Of a DNA stretch of 64,000 bases, positions 8,530 through 17,019 are shown piece by piece. Within the stretch, counting starts at the first letter, position 1. The number at the start of each line of letters is the position of its first letter. Source of the stretch: Methylobacterium sp. J-070 (GTDB lineage: Bacteria > Pseudomonadota > Alphaproteobacteria > Rhizobiales > Beijerinckiaceae); contig NZ_JAKSXX010000246.1 of the NCBI RefSeq assembly GCF_022829385.1, forward strand, positions 62,001 to 126,000, given 5' to 3'. The notes under the pieces were generated by a model, which did not search any database, was not told where the DNA came from, and saw only the letters and a list, made by a program, of their open reading frames with translations. The translations under genes and the position numbers were made by a program.

Positions 8530-9606
8530 TCAAGGCAACGGCCTGAGCGGGATGTCGATCGTCACGGTCGTGCCCGGCCCGGCATCCGCCCACACGATCG
8601 TCCCACGCATCTGACGGACCACCATCTCGACCAGGTTGCGTCCGAAGCCCGCGGGATTGACCGGGGTCGCCGCGAGGCCGACGCCGTCGTCCCGGATGAT
8701 CAGGTGCATGCCATCGTCGGTCCGCCGGGCGGCGATCGAGACGCGCCCCTCCCGCTCACCCGGGAAGGCGTGCTGCAGGGCGTTGGCGGTCAGTTCGTGG
8801 ATGAGCAGGGCCAGCGGGGCCGCCATCGCGGCGGCCACCGCGATCGGCTCGACATCGGCCTCGATCCGGCGCCGGTCGGGGTCGAGACCGGCGTTCATGT
8901 CCGCCAGGAACTCGGCGGCGAACTCGCCGAGGTTGAAATGCGTGCAGTCGCCTTCGGAGTAGAGCATCCGATGCGCCGTCGACAGCGCGCCGATGCGCTC
9001 CGCCATGCTCTGCAGCGCGTCACGCGCCTCGCCCTCGGGGGTCCGGCGCGCCTTGAGCAGCATCAGCGAGGAGATCACCTGCAGGTTGTTCTTTACCCGG
9101 TGATCGACCTCGTGGAGCAGAGCGGTCTTCTGCTCCAGCGCGGCGGACAGGTCCTGCGTCCGGGCGTCGACGAGGCGCTCCAGCTCGTCGTTGGTCCCCC
9201 GCATGGAGACTTCGAGCTGGTGGATATGGGTCATGTCCGCCTGGGCGGCGTAGAAGAACGCCAGACCGTCCGAATCGCGCACCGGCGTGATGGTCATCGC
9301 GTTCCAGAAGGGCGTGCCATCCTTCCGATAGTTCAGCAATTCCACCGAGATCGGCTCGGCCGCCCGGACGGCGCCGCGGATCCGCTCGACCGTCGCCTGA
9401 TCCGTGGCGGGCCCCTGCAGCATGCGGCAATTGCGTCCGACGATCTCTTCGGTGCTGTAGCCCGTCACCTTCAGGAACGCCTCGTTGGCCCAGGCGATCG
9501 GGTTGTCGGGCGCGCGCGCGTCGGTGATGACCATCGGCGAAAGGCTGTTCGCGAAAGCCTCGACCAATGCCACGGGTGGCGGGCTCGGCTCGGATCGGAC
9601 ACTCAA
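8530..9606 (-). CDS. Blue-light-sensing LOV histidine kinase (HisKA_2/HWE-like)
   Basis: 358 aa from TTG 9606. Residues 12-128 form a PAS/LOV domain with GRNCRMLQG, in which C60 is the residue that forms the flavin adduct in LOV photoreceptors. The YRKDGTPFWNAMTITPV segment also fits LOV. Residues 160-210 carry the dimerisation box HEVDHRVKNNLQ (phosphoacceptor H169), then N-box HELTANALQHA and G-box DDGVG. No membrane helix: a soluble light sensor. An in-frame ATG at 9789 would add 61 poorly ordered residues; the TTG is favoured because it abuts the LOV fold. LOV kinases of this layout are known from Brucella and Caulobacter. The partner is probably the receiver protein just downstream. Confidence 0.87.
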   Translation of the reverse strand: MSVRSEPSPPPVALVEAFANSLSPMVITDARAPDNPIAWANEAFLKVTGYSTEEIVGRNCRMLQGPATDQATVERIRGAVRAAEPISVELLNYRKDGTPFWNAMTITPVRDSDGLAFFYAAQADMTHIHQLEVSMRGTNDELERLVDARTQDLSAALEQKTALLHEVDHRVKNNLQVISSLMLLKARRTPEGEARDALQSMAERIGALSTAHRMLYSEGDCTHFNLGEFAAEFLADMNAGLDPDRRRIEADVEPIAVAAAMAAPLALLIHELTANALQHAFPGEREGRVSIAARRTDDGMHLIIRDDGVGLAATPVNPAGFGRNLVEMVVRQMRGTIVWADAGPGTTVTIDIPLRPLP

Positions 9607-9811
9607 CGCATTCGTCCATCTACGGAAGGCGATTTGCGCCGCCTCGGCGGCACCGTCGCCGCGCCGCGATCCGCCCGCGGCGGACCCGGCGTTAAGCGAG
9701 GATCGATCAAAATTGGGGCAAAAAGCATCACAATCCAGCGGAAAGCCGCGCGGCGTAAGGCTGCCACGATTTCGCGGGATCAAGGCCACGAAGGCTCAGG
9801 AGTTCCATGCC

Positions 9812-11197
9812 ATGGGCAACCCGCCACAGGCTGTGCACCGCTTCCGCCTCCGCGATATCGTGGAGGACCGGCGGATCGTGCTGATGCTCGCCCTCGGGTT
9901 CTCCTCGGGCCTGCCGCTGCTCCTGGTCCTCGGGACCTTCACGCTGCGGCTGGCCTTCTCGGACATCGACGTGCGCGCCATCGGGCTGTTCAGCTACGTG
10001 GCGCTGCCCTACTCGCTGAAATTCCTCTGGGCTCCGGCCATCGACCGCCTGAACGTGCCGGTCCTGAGCGCCCGGCTCGGTCGCCGCCGGGCCTGGATGG
10101 TGACTACGCAGGCCGCGGTCGCCCTGTGCCTCGTCCTGATGGCGTTCTCCGATCCCAAGTCCCATCTGGCGCTCCTGGGCCTCGGGGCGTTCCTTGTGGC
10201 GTTCTGCGCGGCCAGCCAGGACGTTGTGATCGACGGCTGGCGGATCGATGCGGCCGGCAGCGATTTCCAGGGCATCCTGGCGGCGACCTCCAACCTCGGC
10301 TACCGCCTGGGCCTGATCTCCGCGGGCGCCGGCGCGCTCTTCATCGCCTCGGCGGGCGGGTGGACGCTGGCCTACCTGATCATGGCCGCGCTGATGCTGG
10401 TCGGGATGATCGCCGCGCTGCTGGCCCCGGCCTTCGACAGGCCGCGGACGGTCCAGACGGAGAGCCCCGGCCGCTCGCGGTTCTGGTCGATGCGCCGCGC
10501 CGTGCTCGAACCCCTGACCGAGCTGCATGGACGCTTCGGCAGCGCGATATGGGGCATCCTGCTGCTCGTGGCCCTGTACCGCCTGCCCGACTTCCTGTCG
10601 GGGGTGATGGCGAGCCCGCTCTACCGGACCCTCGGCTTCGACCTGACGCAGATCGCCACCGTCACCAAGCTTTACGGCATCTGGGTCGGCATCGCGGGCG
10701 GCTTCGCCGGAGGCTGGGCCCTGGCGCGGCTCGGGCTGTTTCCGACGCTGCTGCTCGGCGCCTTCCTGGCCGCATCCTCGCACCTCGCCTTCGCGTGGCT
10801 GTCCGCCGGGCCGCCGGAGATCTGGCGCCTGACGGTGGCCATCTCGGTCGAGAACTTCTGCGGCTCCTTCGCGGGGATCGTGCTGATCGCCTACATGTCG
10901 AGCCTGACCAGCATCGCCTACGCGGCCACGCAATATGCGCTGTTCTCCTCCCTCTACGCGCTGCCGGGCAAGCTCGTCGCGGGCTCATCCGGCTTCGTGG
11001 TCGCGGCGATCGGATACCCGGCCTTCTTCGTGATGACCTCGCTGGTGGGTCTCCCGGTGCTCGCGCTCTGCCTCGCCGTCGGGCGCCGGAGCGGCCAGCC
11101 CGCGGTCGCGGCGCCGTCGCGCGAGGCCGGCGAGGCGGGGAACCGCATCCCGGGGCACGAGCTTCCTTCCACGGCGCGAGCCCCCGGGGCCGCGTGA
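9812..11197 (+). CDS. MFS transporter, AmpG-like (muropeptide permease family)
   Basis: 461 aa, 12 hydrophobic segments. The opening RIVLMLALGFSSGLPLLLV and the loop LGRRRAWMV match AmpG/acetyl-CoA-transporter-type major facilitators, as does ASQDVVIDGWRIDA. AmpG imports anhydro-muropeptides for cell-wall recycling; the family also has members with other cargos, so the substrate is only inferred. The ATG at 9812 follows CAGGAG about 9 nt upstream. It is divergent from the LOV kinase gene, with about 205 nt between them, and is followed after 25 nt by an EcsC-family gene, probably in the same transcript. Confidence 0.82.
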   Translation: MGNPPQAVHRFRLRDIVEDRRIVLMLALGFSSGLPLLLVLGTFTLRLAFSDIDVRAIGLFSYVALPYSLKFLWAPAIDRLNVPVLSARLGRRRAWMVTTQAAVALCLVLMAFSDPKSHLALLGLGAFLVAFCAASQDVVIDGWRIDAAGSDFQGILAATSNLGYRLGLISAGAGALFIASAGGWTLAYLIMAALMLVGMIAALLAPAFDRPRTVQTESPGRSRFWSMRRAVLEPLTELHGRFGSAIWGILLLVALYRLPDFLSGVMASPLYRTLGFDLTQIATVTKLYGIWVGIAGGFAGGWALARLGLFPTLLLGAFLAASSHLAFAWLSAGPPEIWRLTVAISVENFCGSFAGIVLIAYMSSLTSIAYAATQYALFSSLYALPGKLVAGSSGFVVAAIGYPAFFVMTSLVGLPVLALCLAVGRRSGQPAVAAPSREAGEAGNRIPGHELPSTARAPGAA

Positions 11198-11222
11198 GCG
11201 GGACAGAACCAGGGATCATCGG

Positions 11223-12152
11223 ATGAGCACGAGCGACCTCACCCGCGCCGACGAGACGCTGCCGGCGACCAGTCCGGAGACGGTCCTGAGCGACGCCGAT
11301 CTGGCCGCCCTGCGACGGGCCGTCCAGGTCCTCGAGCGGCCGAGCCTCGCGGCGCGCCTCTCCGCGGCGGCCGGCGCCCCCCTCGATCTCATCGGCCGCT
11401 CGCTGCCGGCGCCGGTCACCGAGGCGGTCGGCCGCAGCACGGAGGCCGCCATGCGGGGCGCGATGCGCGTCGCCCTGGCGACGCTGCCGCGCACGGACGT
11501 GGCTCCGGTCGAGGGCGACGGGCTCGGGCCGGCGAAGGCCGAGGGCCGGCTCGCCCGCCTGCTCGGCTCCGGCGACACCAAGCACAAGGCCCTTGCGGCG
11601 CTCTCGGGCGCGGTCGGGGGCGCCTTCGGCCTCGCGACGCTGGCGGTCGAGCTCCCGGTCTCCACGACGCTGATGCTGCGCTCGATCGCCGAGATCGCCC
11701 GGGAGGAGGGTGAGGATCTGGAGACGCCCGAAGGGGCGCTGGCTTGCGTCCAGGTCTTCGCCCTCGGTGGCCGTGCCACTGCGGCGGAGACCGGGTCCGT
11801 CCTGACCGAGAGCGGCTACTTCGCGGTCCGTGCCGCCCTGGCCAAGACGCTGGCGGAGGCGGCGCGCTACGCCGGCAGCAAGACGCTCCTCGACCAGTCC
11901 GCTCCGGCGCTCATCCGTTTCACCGCGCAGATCGCGGCGCGCTTCGGCGTCGTCGTCTCGCAGAAGGTCGCCGCGCAGGCCGTGCCGATCCTCGGCGCCT
12001 TCGGGGGGGCGGCGGTCAACACCGCCTTCATGAACCATTTTCAGGGCACCGCCCGGGCCCACTTCACCGTGCGGCGCCTCGAACGGACCTACGGCGCCGC
12101 GGCGGTGCGGGCCGCCTACGAGGTCGAGAAGGCGGCCCTCGGGATCGCGTGA
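11223..12152 (+). CDS. EcsC family protein
   Basis: 309 aa. The core from about residue 110 is the EcsC domain: a glycine/alanine-rich amphipathic helical region (ALSGAVGGAFGLATLAVELPVSTTLMLRSIAEIAREEGED), a long helical middle, and the C-terminal PILGAFGGAAVNTAFMNHFQGTARAHFTVRRLERTYG. The helices look membrane-associating, not fully transmembrane. EcsC was named from a Bacillus ABC transporter operon; its biochemical function is unknown. A 25-nt gap separates it from the AmpG-like gene and 82 nt from the MgtC gene, so an operon of membrane genes is likely. Confidence 0.82.
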   Translation: MSTSDLTRADETLPATSPETVLSDADLAALRRAVQVLERPSLAARLSAAAGAPLDLIGRSLPAPVTEAVGRSTEAAMRGAMRVALATLPRTDVAPVEGDGLGPAKAEGRLARLLGSGDTKHKALAALSGAVGGAFGLATLAVELPVSTTLMLRSIAEIAREEGEDLETPEGALACVQVFALGGRATAAETGSVLTESGYFAVRAALAKTLAEAARYAGSKTLLDQSAPALIRFTAQIAARFGVVVSQKVAAQAVPILGAFGGAAVNTAFMNHFQGTARAHFTVRRLERTYGAAAVRAAYEVEKAALGIA

Positions 12153-12234
12153 TCGACCGGCTCGGAACCCGCGAGGACCGCGACCGACCCCACGGCGCGG
12201 ATGCAGGGAGGTACTCCTGATCGGAAACGGCGAG

Positions 12235-12894
12235 ATGGTGGCCCGCTTGGCGCTGGCGGCCCTCTTCGGCAGCGTGATCGGGCTCGAGCGCGAGCGCCTG
12301 CTCTGGGCGGCGGGCCTGCGGACGCACATGCTGGTCTGCGTCGGCTCGTGCCTGATCATGCTGGTCTCGGCCTACGGCTTCGCCGACGTGCTCGGCACGG
12401 ACCACGTGGTGCTCGACCCCTCGCGGATCGCCGCTCAGGTGGTCTCCGGCATCGGCTTCCTGGGTGCGGGCACGATCCTGCTGCGCGGCGAGGTGGTGAA
12501 GGGCCTCACCACGGCGGCGAGCCTCTGGGGCGTGGCGGCGATCGGGCTCGCGATCGGGAGCGGGCTCTACGTGCCGGCGCTCGCCACGACGGCGCTCATC
12601 ATCGGCATCCTGGCCGGGGTGAAGCCGTTCGAGGAGCGGTGGCGCGCGCGGATGCAGGCCCGGACCCTGCAACTCACGGTGCGCCGGGACGCGCTGTCGA
12701 TCGACACCCTGCAGGCCGCCATCGGCGGGCACGCCTCGCGGGTCCGGACCTTCACGGTCCGCCCGAGCGCGGATCCGGACCTCGACGAGGTCACCGTCAC
12801 CTTCGTGCGCCTCTCGCAGGCGAGCGTCACGGCGATCGCCGCCAAGCTTCGGGCGCAGCCCGACATCGTCGCGGTGGAGGAGGTCGACGATTGA
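12235..12894 (+). CDS. MgtC/SapB family membrane protein
   Basis: 219 aa. Signature GLERERLLWAAGLRTHMLVCVGSCLIML, then QVVSGIGFLGAGTIL and GLTTAASLWGVAAIGLAIGSG, give four to five membrane helices, followed by a cytosolic ACT-like tail (about 140-219). MgtC proteins support growth at low Mg2+ and in Salmonella inhibit the F1Fo ATPase; the role here is inferred. The ATG at 12235 lacks a close ribosome site, whereas GGGAGG at 12206-12211 is 5 nt from an in-frame CTG at 12217 that would add MIGNGE; the true start is therefore uncertain. Converges on ilvA. Confidence 0.87.
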   Translation: MVARLALAALFGSVIGLERERLLWAAGLRTHMLVCVGSCLIMLVSAYGFADVLGTDHVVLDPSRIAAQVVSGIGFLGAGTILLRGEVVKGLTTAASLWGVAAIGLAIGSGLYVPALATTALIIGILAGVKPFEERWRARMQARTLQLTVRRDALSIDTLQAAIGGHASRVRTFTVRPSADPDLDEVTVTFVRLSQASVTAIAAKLRAQPDIVAVEEVDD

Positions 12895-12906
12895 GCGGCG
12901 GTCGGC

Positions 12907-14436
12907 TCAAGCCGCCCCGCGACCCTCGCCGTCGAGGAACAGGCGGTAGGCCGGGTTCTCGGTCTCGTCCGTGACCGGGTAGCCGAGCGCCTCGATGACG
13001 GCGTCGAACCGGGCGCGCTCGCCCGGGGGCACCGCGATGCCGGCGAGCACGCGGCCGTAATCGGCACCGTGGTTGCGGTAGTGGAACAGCGTGATGTCGA
13101 AGTCCGGGCCGAGGGCGTCGAGGAACTTCATCAGCGCACCGGGCCGCTCCGGGAACTGGAAGCGGAACAGCCGTTCGTGCGCCACCCCGACGGCCCGGCC
13201 GCCGACCATGTAGCGGACATGGACCTTGGCCATCTCGTTGTCGCTCATGTCGAGGACACGGTAGCCGGCCTCGCGCAGGGCGCCGATCAGCGCCTGCTTC
13301 TCGCGCTTGCCGTCGGTGAGGTTGATGCCGACGAAGATCTGCGCCTCGGCGCCGGGCGCATGGCGGTAGTTGAACTCGGTGATGGCCCGCGGCCCGAGGG
13401 CGTTGATGAAGGCCCGGTAGGCGCCGGGGCGCTCCGGGATCGTCACGCCGATCAGGACCTCCCGCTGCTCGCCGATCTCCGCCCGCTCGGCGATATGGCG
13501 CAGGCGGTCGAAGTTCAGGTTCGCCCCCGACGAGATCGCGACGAGCGTCCCGTCGCCGCCCTCGCGCTCGGCATAGAGCTTGGCACCCGCAAGGCTCAGG
13601 GCGCCGGAGGGTTCCGACACGGCCCGCGTGTCGTCGAAGATGTCCTTGACGGCGGCGCACATGGCGTCGGTGTCGACGGTGATGACCTCGTCGAGGTGTT
13701 CGCGGCAGAGCCGGAAGGTCTCCTCGCCGGCCTGACGCACGGCGACGCCGTCGGCGAACAGGCCGACCGACGGCAGGCTCACCCGGGTCCCGGCGGCCAG
13801 CGCCGCGGCCATGCAGGCGGCGTCCTCGGGCTCAACGCCGATCACCTTGGTGCCGGGCCGCAGGTACTTCACGAAGGTGGCGATGCCGGCGGCCAGCCCG
13901 CCGCCGCCCACCGGCACGAAGATCGCCTCGATCGGCCCGGTATGCTGCTCCAGGATCTCCTTGCCGATCGTCCCCTGGCCGGCGATCACGTCCGGGTCGT
14001 CGAAGGGATGCAGGAAGGTCAGGCCCTGCTCGGCCTCGAGGGCCTTCGCCTGGGCGAGCGCCTCGTCGAAGGCGTCGCCGTGCAGGATGACCTCCGCGCC
14101 GCGCGCCCGGCAGGCATCGACCTTGATGGACGGGGTGGTGCGCGGCATCACGATCACCGCCCGGGCGCCGAGCCTGGCGGCGGCCAGCGCGACGCCCTGC
14201 GCGTGGTTGCCCGCCGAGGCGCAGACCACGCCGCGGGCGATCTGTTCGGCGCTGAGGCCCGACATCTTGTTGTAGGCGCCGCGCAATTTGAACGAGAAGA
14301 CCGGCTGCAGATCCTCACGCTTCAGCAGCACGGGGCGGCCGAGTCGCTGCGTCATCCGCGGCATCGGATCGAGGGGGCTCTCGATCGCCACGTCGTAGAC
14401 GCGGGCGGTGAGGATCTTGCGGATGTAGTCGGTCAT
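12907..14436 (-). CDS. ilvA: Threonine ammonia-lyase, biosynthetic
   Basis: 509 aa. PLP enzyme deaminating threonine to 2-oxobutanoate, the first step of isoleucine synthesis. The start MTDYIRKILTARVYDVAIESPL is standard. PLP lysine K50 lies in FSFKLRGAYNKM; the phosphate loop is VPVGGGGLAAG; SSGANLNFDRLRH closes the catalytic domain. Two ACT-like regulatory domains follow (about 330-505, EIGEQREVLIGVTIPERPGAYRAF and ERLFRFQFPERPGALMKFLDALG), so feedback inhibition by isoleucine and activation by valine is expected. The full length matches the long biosynthetic type, not the short catabolic TdcB. A hairpin occurs in the upstream region. Confidence 0.95.
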   Translation of the reverse strand: MTDYIRKILTARVYDVAIESPLDPMPRMTQRLGRPVLLKREDLQPVFSFKLRGAYNKMSGLSAEQIARGVVCASAGNHAQGVALAAARLGARAVIVMPRTTPSIKVDACRARGAEVILHGDAFDEALAQAKALEAEQGLTFLHPFDDPDVIAGQGTIGKEILEQHTGPIEAIFVPVGGGGLAAGIATFVKYLRPGTKVIGVEPEDAACMAAALAAGTRVSLPSVGLFADGVAVRQAGEETFRLCREHLDEVITVDTDAMCAAVKDIFDDTRAVSEPSGALSLAGAKLYAEREGGDGTLVAISSGANLNFDRLRHIAERAEIGEQREVLIGVTIPERPGAYRAFINALGPRAITEFNYRHAPGAEAQIFVGINLTDGKREKQALIGALREAGYRVLDMSDNEMAKVHVRYMVGGRAVGVAHERLFRFQFPERPGALMKFLDALGPDFDITLFHYRNHGADYGRVLAGIAVPPGERARFDAVIEALGYPVTDETENPAYRLFLDGEGRGAA

Positions 14437-14478
14437 CTGTTCGGGACGTGGGCGCGGGGCGTAGGGACCCGGGAGATA

Positions 14479-14506
14479 GCCGCTCGCGCCGCGAGATGCG
14501 AGCGGC
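14479..14506 (-). promoter_or_regulatory. Hairpin in the ilvA upstream region
   Basis: GCCGCTCGC (14479-14487) and GCGAGCGGC (14498-14506) form a perfect 9-bp stem with a 10-nt loop, 43-70 nt before the ilvA ATG on the minus strand. It could be a leader structure or an operator. No leader peptide rich in Ile/Val/Leu codons was found and no T-run follows, so attenuation is not supported. Confidence 0.35.
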
Positions 14507-14661
14507 GATGGGCGTGTGACGAGGCGGGCGCCGCGCGGCATTCCGGTCGGCAGAATGAGGCGGCGACAGAGCGATCGGCTACGGAAGGATCGTCTCGGAA
14601 GCGCCGGCCCTGGCTCGAGAGCAGGGCAGGATTGCGCGGGCCCCGCGGGCCGCTTAAATTC

Positions 14662-14677
14662 ATCCGCGTCCGCGGAT
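14662..14677 (+). promoter_or_regulatory. Palindromic operator candidate of the toxin-antitoxin genes
   Basis: ATCCGCG-TC-CGCGGAT is a perfect 7-bp inverted repeat with a 2-bp spacer, ending 15 nt before the antitoxin ATG. This is where a self-repressing antitoxin would bind. The flanking TTAAAT (14655-14660) could be part of the -10 region. Binding by the antitoxin is inference. Confidence 0.5.
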
Positions 14678-14692
14678 CCTTTTTGGCCATTT

Positions 14693-15259
14693 ATGGCAGA
14701 CCATACGCTCACGGTACCGGAAGCGGCCTTCGTCACCGGACACAGCGTCCGTGGCGTGAACGACGAGATCGACTCGGGGATCGTGGCATCGCGCGGACGG
14801 CCGACGCGCAGGATCGGCAGGACGGACCTGCTATATCTCGCCGCCATACGCGACCTGCGCACGCATCTCGGACGCGTGCTCCGCCAGCGCCTGCGCGATA
14901 CCATTGCGGCCGCTCACGCCGCGAAGCAGCGGACGGCGCGGATCGGCCATCTGACGATCGGGCTGGATGCCGTCGAGGCCGACATAGCCGACAGGCTGCG
15001 GATGCTCGACCGCCTTCGTGGCGAGGCCATCGAGGAGCGTTTGGACATCCTCGGGGGCGAACCCGTCCTGAGGGGCACGCGCATCCCGGCGCGCCACGTG
15101 GCCGAGATGGCTCGGCAAGGTGCGTCGACCGCTGAATTGGGCCAGGAATTCGACCTCTCGCCCCAACAGGTGGAAGCCGCGATCCTGTACGATCAGGTCA
15201 GCCCGCGTTCGGGACGGCCGCCCCGGAAGGCGCGTCGCGTTGTACCTGCTCCTCGATGA
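14693..15259 (+). CDS. DUF433 antitoxin-like protein (VapB-type role)
   Basis: 188 aa. The N-terminal 60 residues (LTVPEAAFVTGHSVRGVNDEIDSG) look like a helix-turn-helix or MerR-type DNA-binding segment. The C-terminal part LDILGGEPVLRGTRIPARHVAEMARQGASTAELGQEFDLSPQQVEAAILYDQ (split here: LDILGGEPVLRGTRIP at about 120, then the EFDLSPQQVEAAI helix) is the DUF433 domain found in antitoxins paired with PIN-like proteins. The stop codon overlaps the following toxin gene by 20 nt. The palindrome at 14662-14677 is the likely autoregulatory site. The gene lies divergent from ilvA, between housekeeping genes. Confidence 0.8.
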   Translation: MADHTLTVPEAAFVTGHSVRGVNDEIDSGIVASRGRPTRRIGRTDLLYLAAIRDLRTHLGRVLRQRLRDTIAAAHAAKQRTARIGHLTIGLDAVEADIADRLRMLDRLRGEAIEERLDILGGEPVLRGTRIPARHVAEMARQGASTAELGQEFDLSPQQVEAAILYDQVSPRSGRPPRKARRVVPAPR

Positions 15260-15605
15260 ATGCTGCCCGAAATCGCTCCTCGCCGTCGCGGAAGCGCGCG
15301 GGCATACCGCACAGCGCACCCTTGAGATTGCCGGTCTGGGCCGACAGGCGAGCGATGACGCGATCTTCGCCTTCGCCTGTCAGGTCGGCGGAATCATCGT
15401 GACGGTGAACGCCGGCGATTTTCTCCGGCTCGCCAAGCGCGTTCCCGAGCATCCCGGCTTGATCCTGTTGCCGTCGGTGCCGCCGACGGCGACCGCAAGT
15501 CTTTTTCGCCGAGCCGTTCTGGCTGCCGACGAAGCGCTTCGCGCACCGGGCAGCGTCATTCGGATCGATCCAGCAGGCCGGATCCGTCATGCCGGATCGC
15601 GCTGA
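15240..15605 (+). CDS. DUF5615 PIN-like toxin candidate
   Basis: 121 aa from TTG 15240, inside the last codons of the antitoxin gene. The reading frame has no ATG near the start of the fold, and the TTG gives MYLLLDECCPKSLL, the normal DUF5615 opening with the first acidic residue (D6). Further conserved acidic positions: DDAIFAFAC and VTVNAGDFLRLA, which would complete a PIN/Mut7-C-like metal site. Members of this family act as, or are predicted to be, ribonucleases neutralised by DUF433 partners. Overlap with the antitoxin implies translational coupling. The toxic activity is inferred. Confidence 0.78.
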   Translation: MYLLLDECCPKSLLAVAEARGHTAQRTLEIAGLGRQASDDAIFAFACQVGGIIVTVNAGDFLRLAKRVPEHPGLILLPSVPPTATASLFRRAVLAADEALRAPGSVIRIDPAGRIRHAGSR

Positions 15606-15619
15606 GCGCCGACCGTTCG

Positions 15620-15967
15620 TCAGCCAAGCCGCTCGACCAACGCCGCAGCCCACACGAGCAGCGCTGCCATCTGCGCCATGAACGTGCCCGCGGAGGCGAG
15701 GTCCTTCACGGTGCCGATCATCGGGTTGTGGTCCGGATGGACGTGGTCGCAGAGCTTCTCGACGGCGGTGTTCAGGAACTCGGCGGCCAGCATCAGCAGC
15801 AGGCTCACCATCAGGGCGATCCGCACCCACAGGGTCGCGCCCAGGATGAGGGCGACCGGCACGCCGAGGATCAGGAGCGCCAGCTCCTGCCGCACGGCCC
15901 GCTCGGTGCGCGCCCCGTGGCGCAGGCCGCGCCAGGAATTGAGGAAGGCGAGGACCAGGGCGTTCAC
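15620..15967 (-). CDS. dgkA: Diacylglycerol kinase (prokaryotic, DgkA)
   Basis: 115 aa, three membrane helices. Integral membrane kinase converting diacylglycerol to phosphatidate with ATP. The family signature EFLNTAVEKLCDHVHPDHNPMIGTVKD contains the catalytic Glu and the metal-binding residues. The GTG at 15967 overlaps the stop of the AbrB-like gene (GTGA), so it is preferred to the ATG at 16000. It converges with the toxin gene, 14 nt away. The pairing with an AbrB-like membrane protein has no obvious functional logic. Confidence 0.93.
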   Translation of the reverse strand: MNALVLAFLNSWRGLRHGARTERAVRQELALLILGVPVALILGATLWVRIALMVSLLLMLAAEFLNTAVEKLCDHVHPDHNPMIGTVKDLASAGTFMAQMAALLVWAAALVERLG

Positions 15968-17019
15968 CGGGCCGCCTCCGGCACGGACCGGCTGATCCAC
16001 TTGGCGAGCAGCGGGCCGGTGAGCAGCACCACGAACAGGCGCAGCGTCTGGACCGCCAGCACGAAGGAGACGTCCGCTTTCGAGCCGACCGCGATGATCG
16101 CCACCGAGTCGAGGCCGCCGGGACTGGTCGCGAGGACCGCCGTCAGGAGGTCGATCGGCAGCAGCAGGGTCAGGCCCCAGCCCCAGGCGGCGCAGAGCCC
16201 GATCACCGAGAAGGTCGCCACCAGGATGCCGGGGAGCGCCGTGACCGTCATGCGCAGGGTCTCGCGGGTGAAACGCAGGCCCACGTAGACCCCGATGCAG
16301 GCATAGGCGAGTTCGAGGAGCGGCACCGGCAGCGCCATGCGCACGAGCCCGGTGGCGTGGAGCAGGCTGCCGAGCACCATCGGTCCGATCTGCGCACCGG
16401 CCGGCACCCGCAGTGCCAGGGCCGCGCCGGCGCCGACGACGGCGACCGCCAGCGTCGCCAGCAGCGCGAACGGGCCGCTCACCTCTCCGGCGCCCGCCGC
16501 GGCGCCCGGAACCGGCGCCTCCATGAGGAATCGCGCGGCGAGGGACGCCGAGAACACGACGGCGGCGACGCGCACGTACTGCATGAATGCGACGAGGCGC
16601 GGATCCGCACCGAAATCCTCCGCCATGGCGACCATCGCGGAGGCCCCCCCGGGGGAGGAGCCCCAGGCCGCGGTGGTCCCGGGGAGCACCCGGAGCCGGG
16701 TCAGGATCCAGCCGACGAGGCCGCTCACCGCCACGGTGACCATCACCACCGCCACGATGAGCGGTCCGTCCTCAAGCAGCGTCTGGGCGATCTGCCCGGT
16801 GACGGCGTGCGCCACCAGGCAGCCGATCGCCGCCTGCGAGGCCTGGAAGGCGGCGCGCGGGACGCGGAGGCGCGAGCCGCCGACCCCGAAGGCGATGGCG
16901 GCGATCATCGGCCCGAGCAGCAGCGCGGCCGGAAACTGCGCGCGGGTCAGTCCGTACGAGACGACTGCGGACGCGGCGATGAGGGCGGCCCAGAGGCCGA
17001 GGATGCGGGGAGGGGGCAA
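15964..17019 (-). CDS. AbrB family membrane protein (ammonia monooxygenase/AbrB-like duplication)
   Basis: 351 aa from TTG 17019. About ten hydrophobic helices in two repeats, each with the family motif: PAALLLGPMIAAIAFG and LPGTTAAWGSSPGGASAM in the first, VPAGAQIGPMVLGSLLHATG and LAVLATSPGGLDSVAIIA in the second. These proteins were named from partial similarity to an ammonia monooxygenase locus and to AidB/AbrB; some are reported as regulators, but transport is equally likely. Function is therefore open. The stop overlaps dgkA (GTGA). No ATG starts the fold; the TTG gives MPPPRILGLWAALIAA. Confidence 0.82.
   Translation of the reverse strand: MPPPRILGLWAALIAASAVVSYGLTRAQFPAALLLGPMIAAIAFGVGGSRLRVPRAAFQASQAAIGCLVAHAVTGQIAQTLLEDGPLIVAVVMVTVAVSGLVGWILTRLRVLPGTTAAWGSSPGGASAMVAMAEDFGADPRLVAFMQYVRVAAVVFSASLAARFLMEAPVPGAAAGAGEVSGPFALLATLAVAVVGAGAALALRVPAGAQIGPMVLGSLLHATGLVRMALPVPLLELAYACIGVYVGLRFTRETLRMTVTALPGILVATFSVIGLCAAWGWGLTLLLPIDLLTAVLATSPGGLDSVAIIAVGSKADVSFVLAVQTLRLFVVLLTGPLLAKWISRSVPEAAR

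Noticed and set aside
9607..9789. N-terminal extension of the LOV kinase to the ATG at 9789
   Set aside because: The added residues have no structure or motif, and the extension would fill the divergent promoter region shared with the AmpG-like gene. Not excluded.
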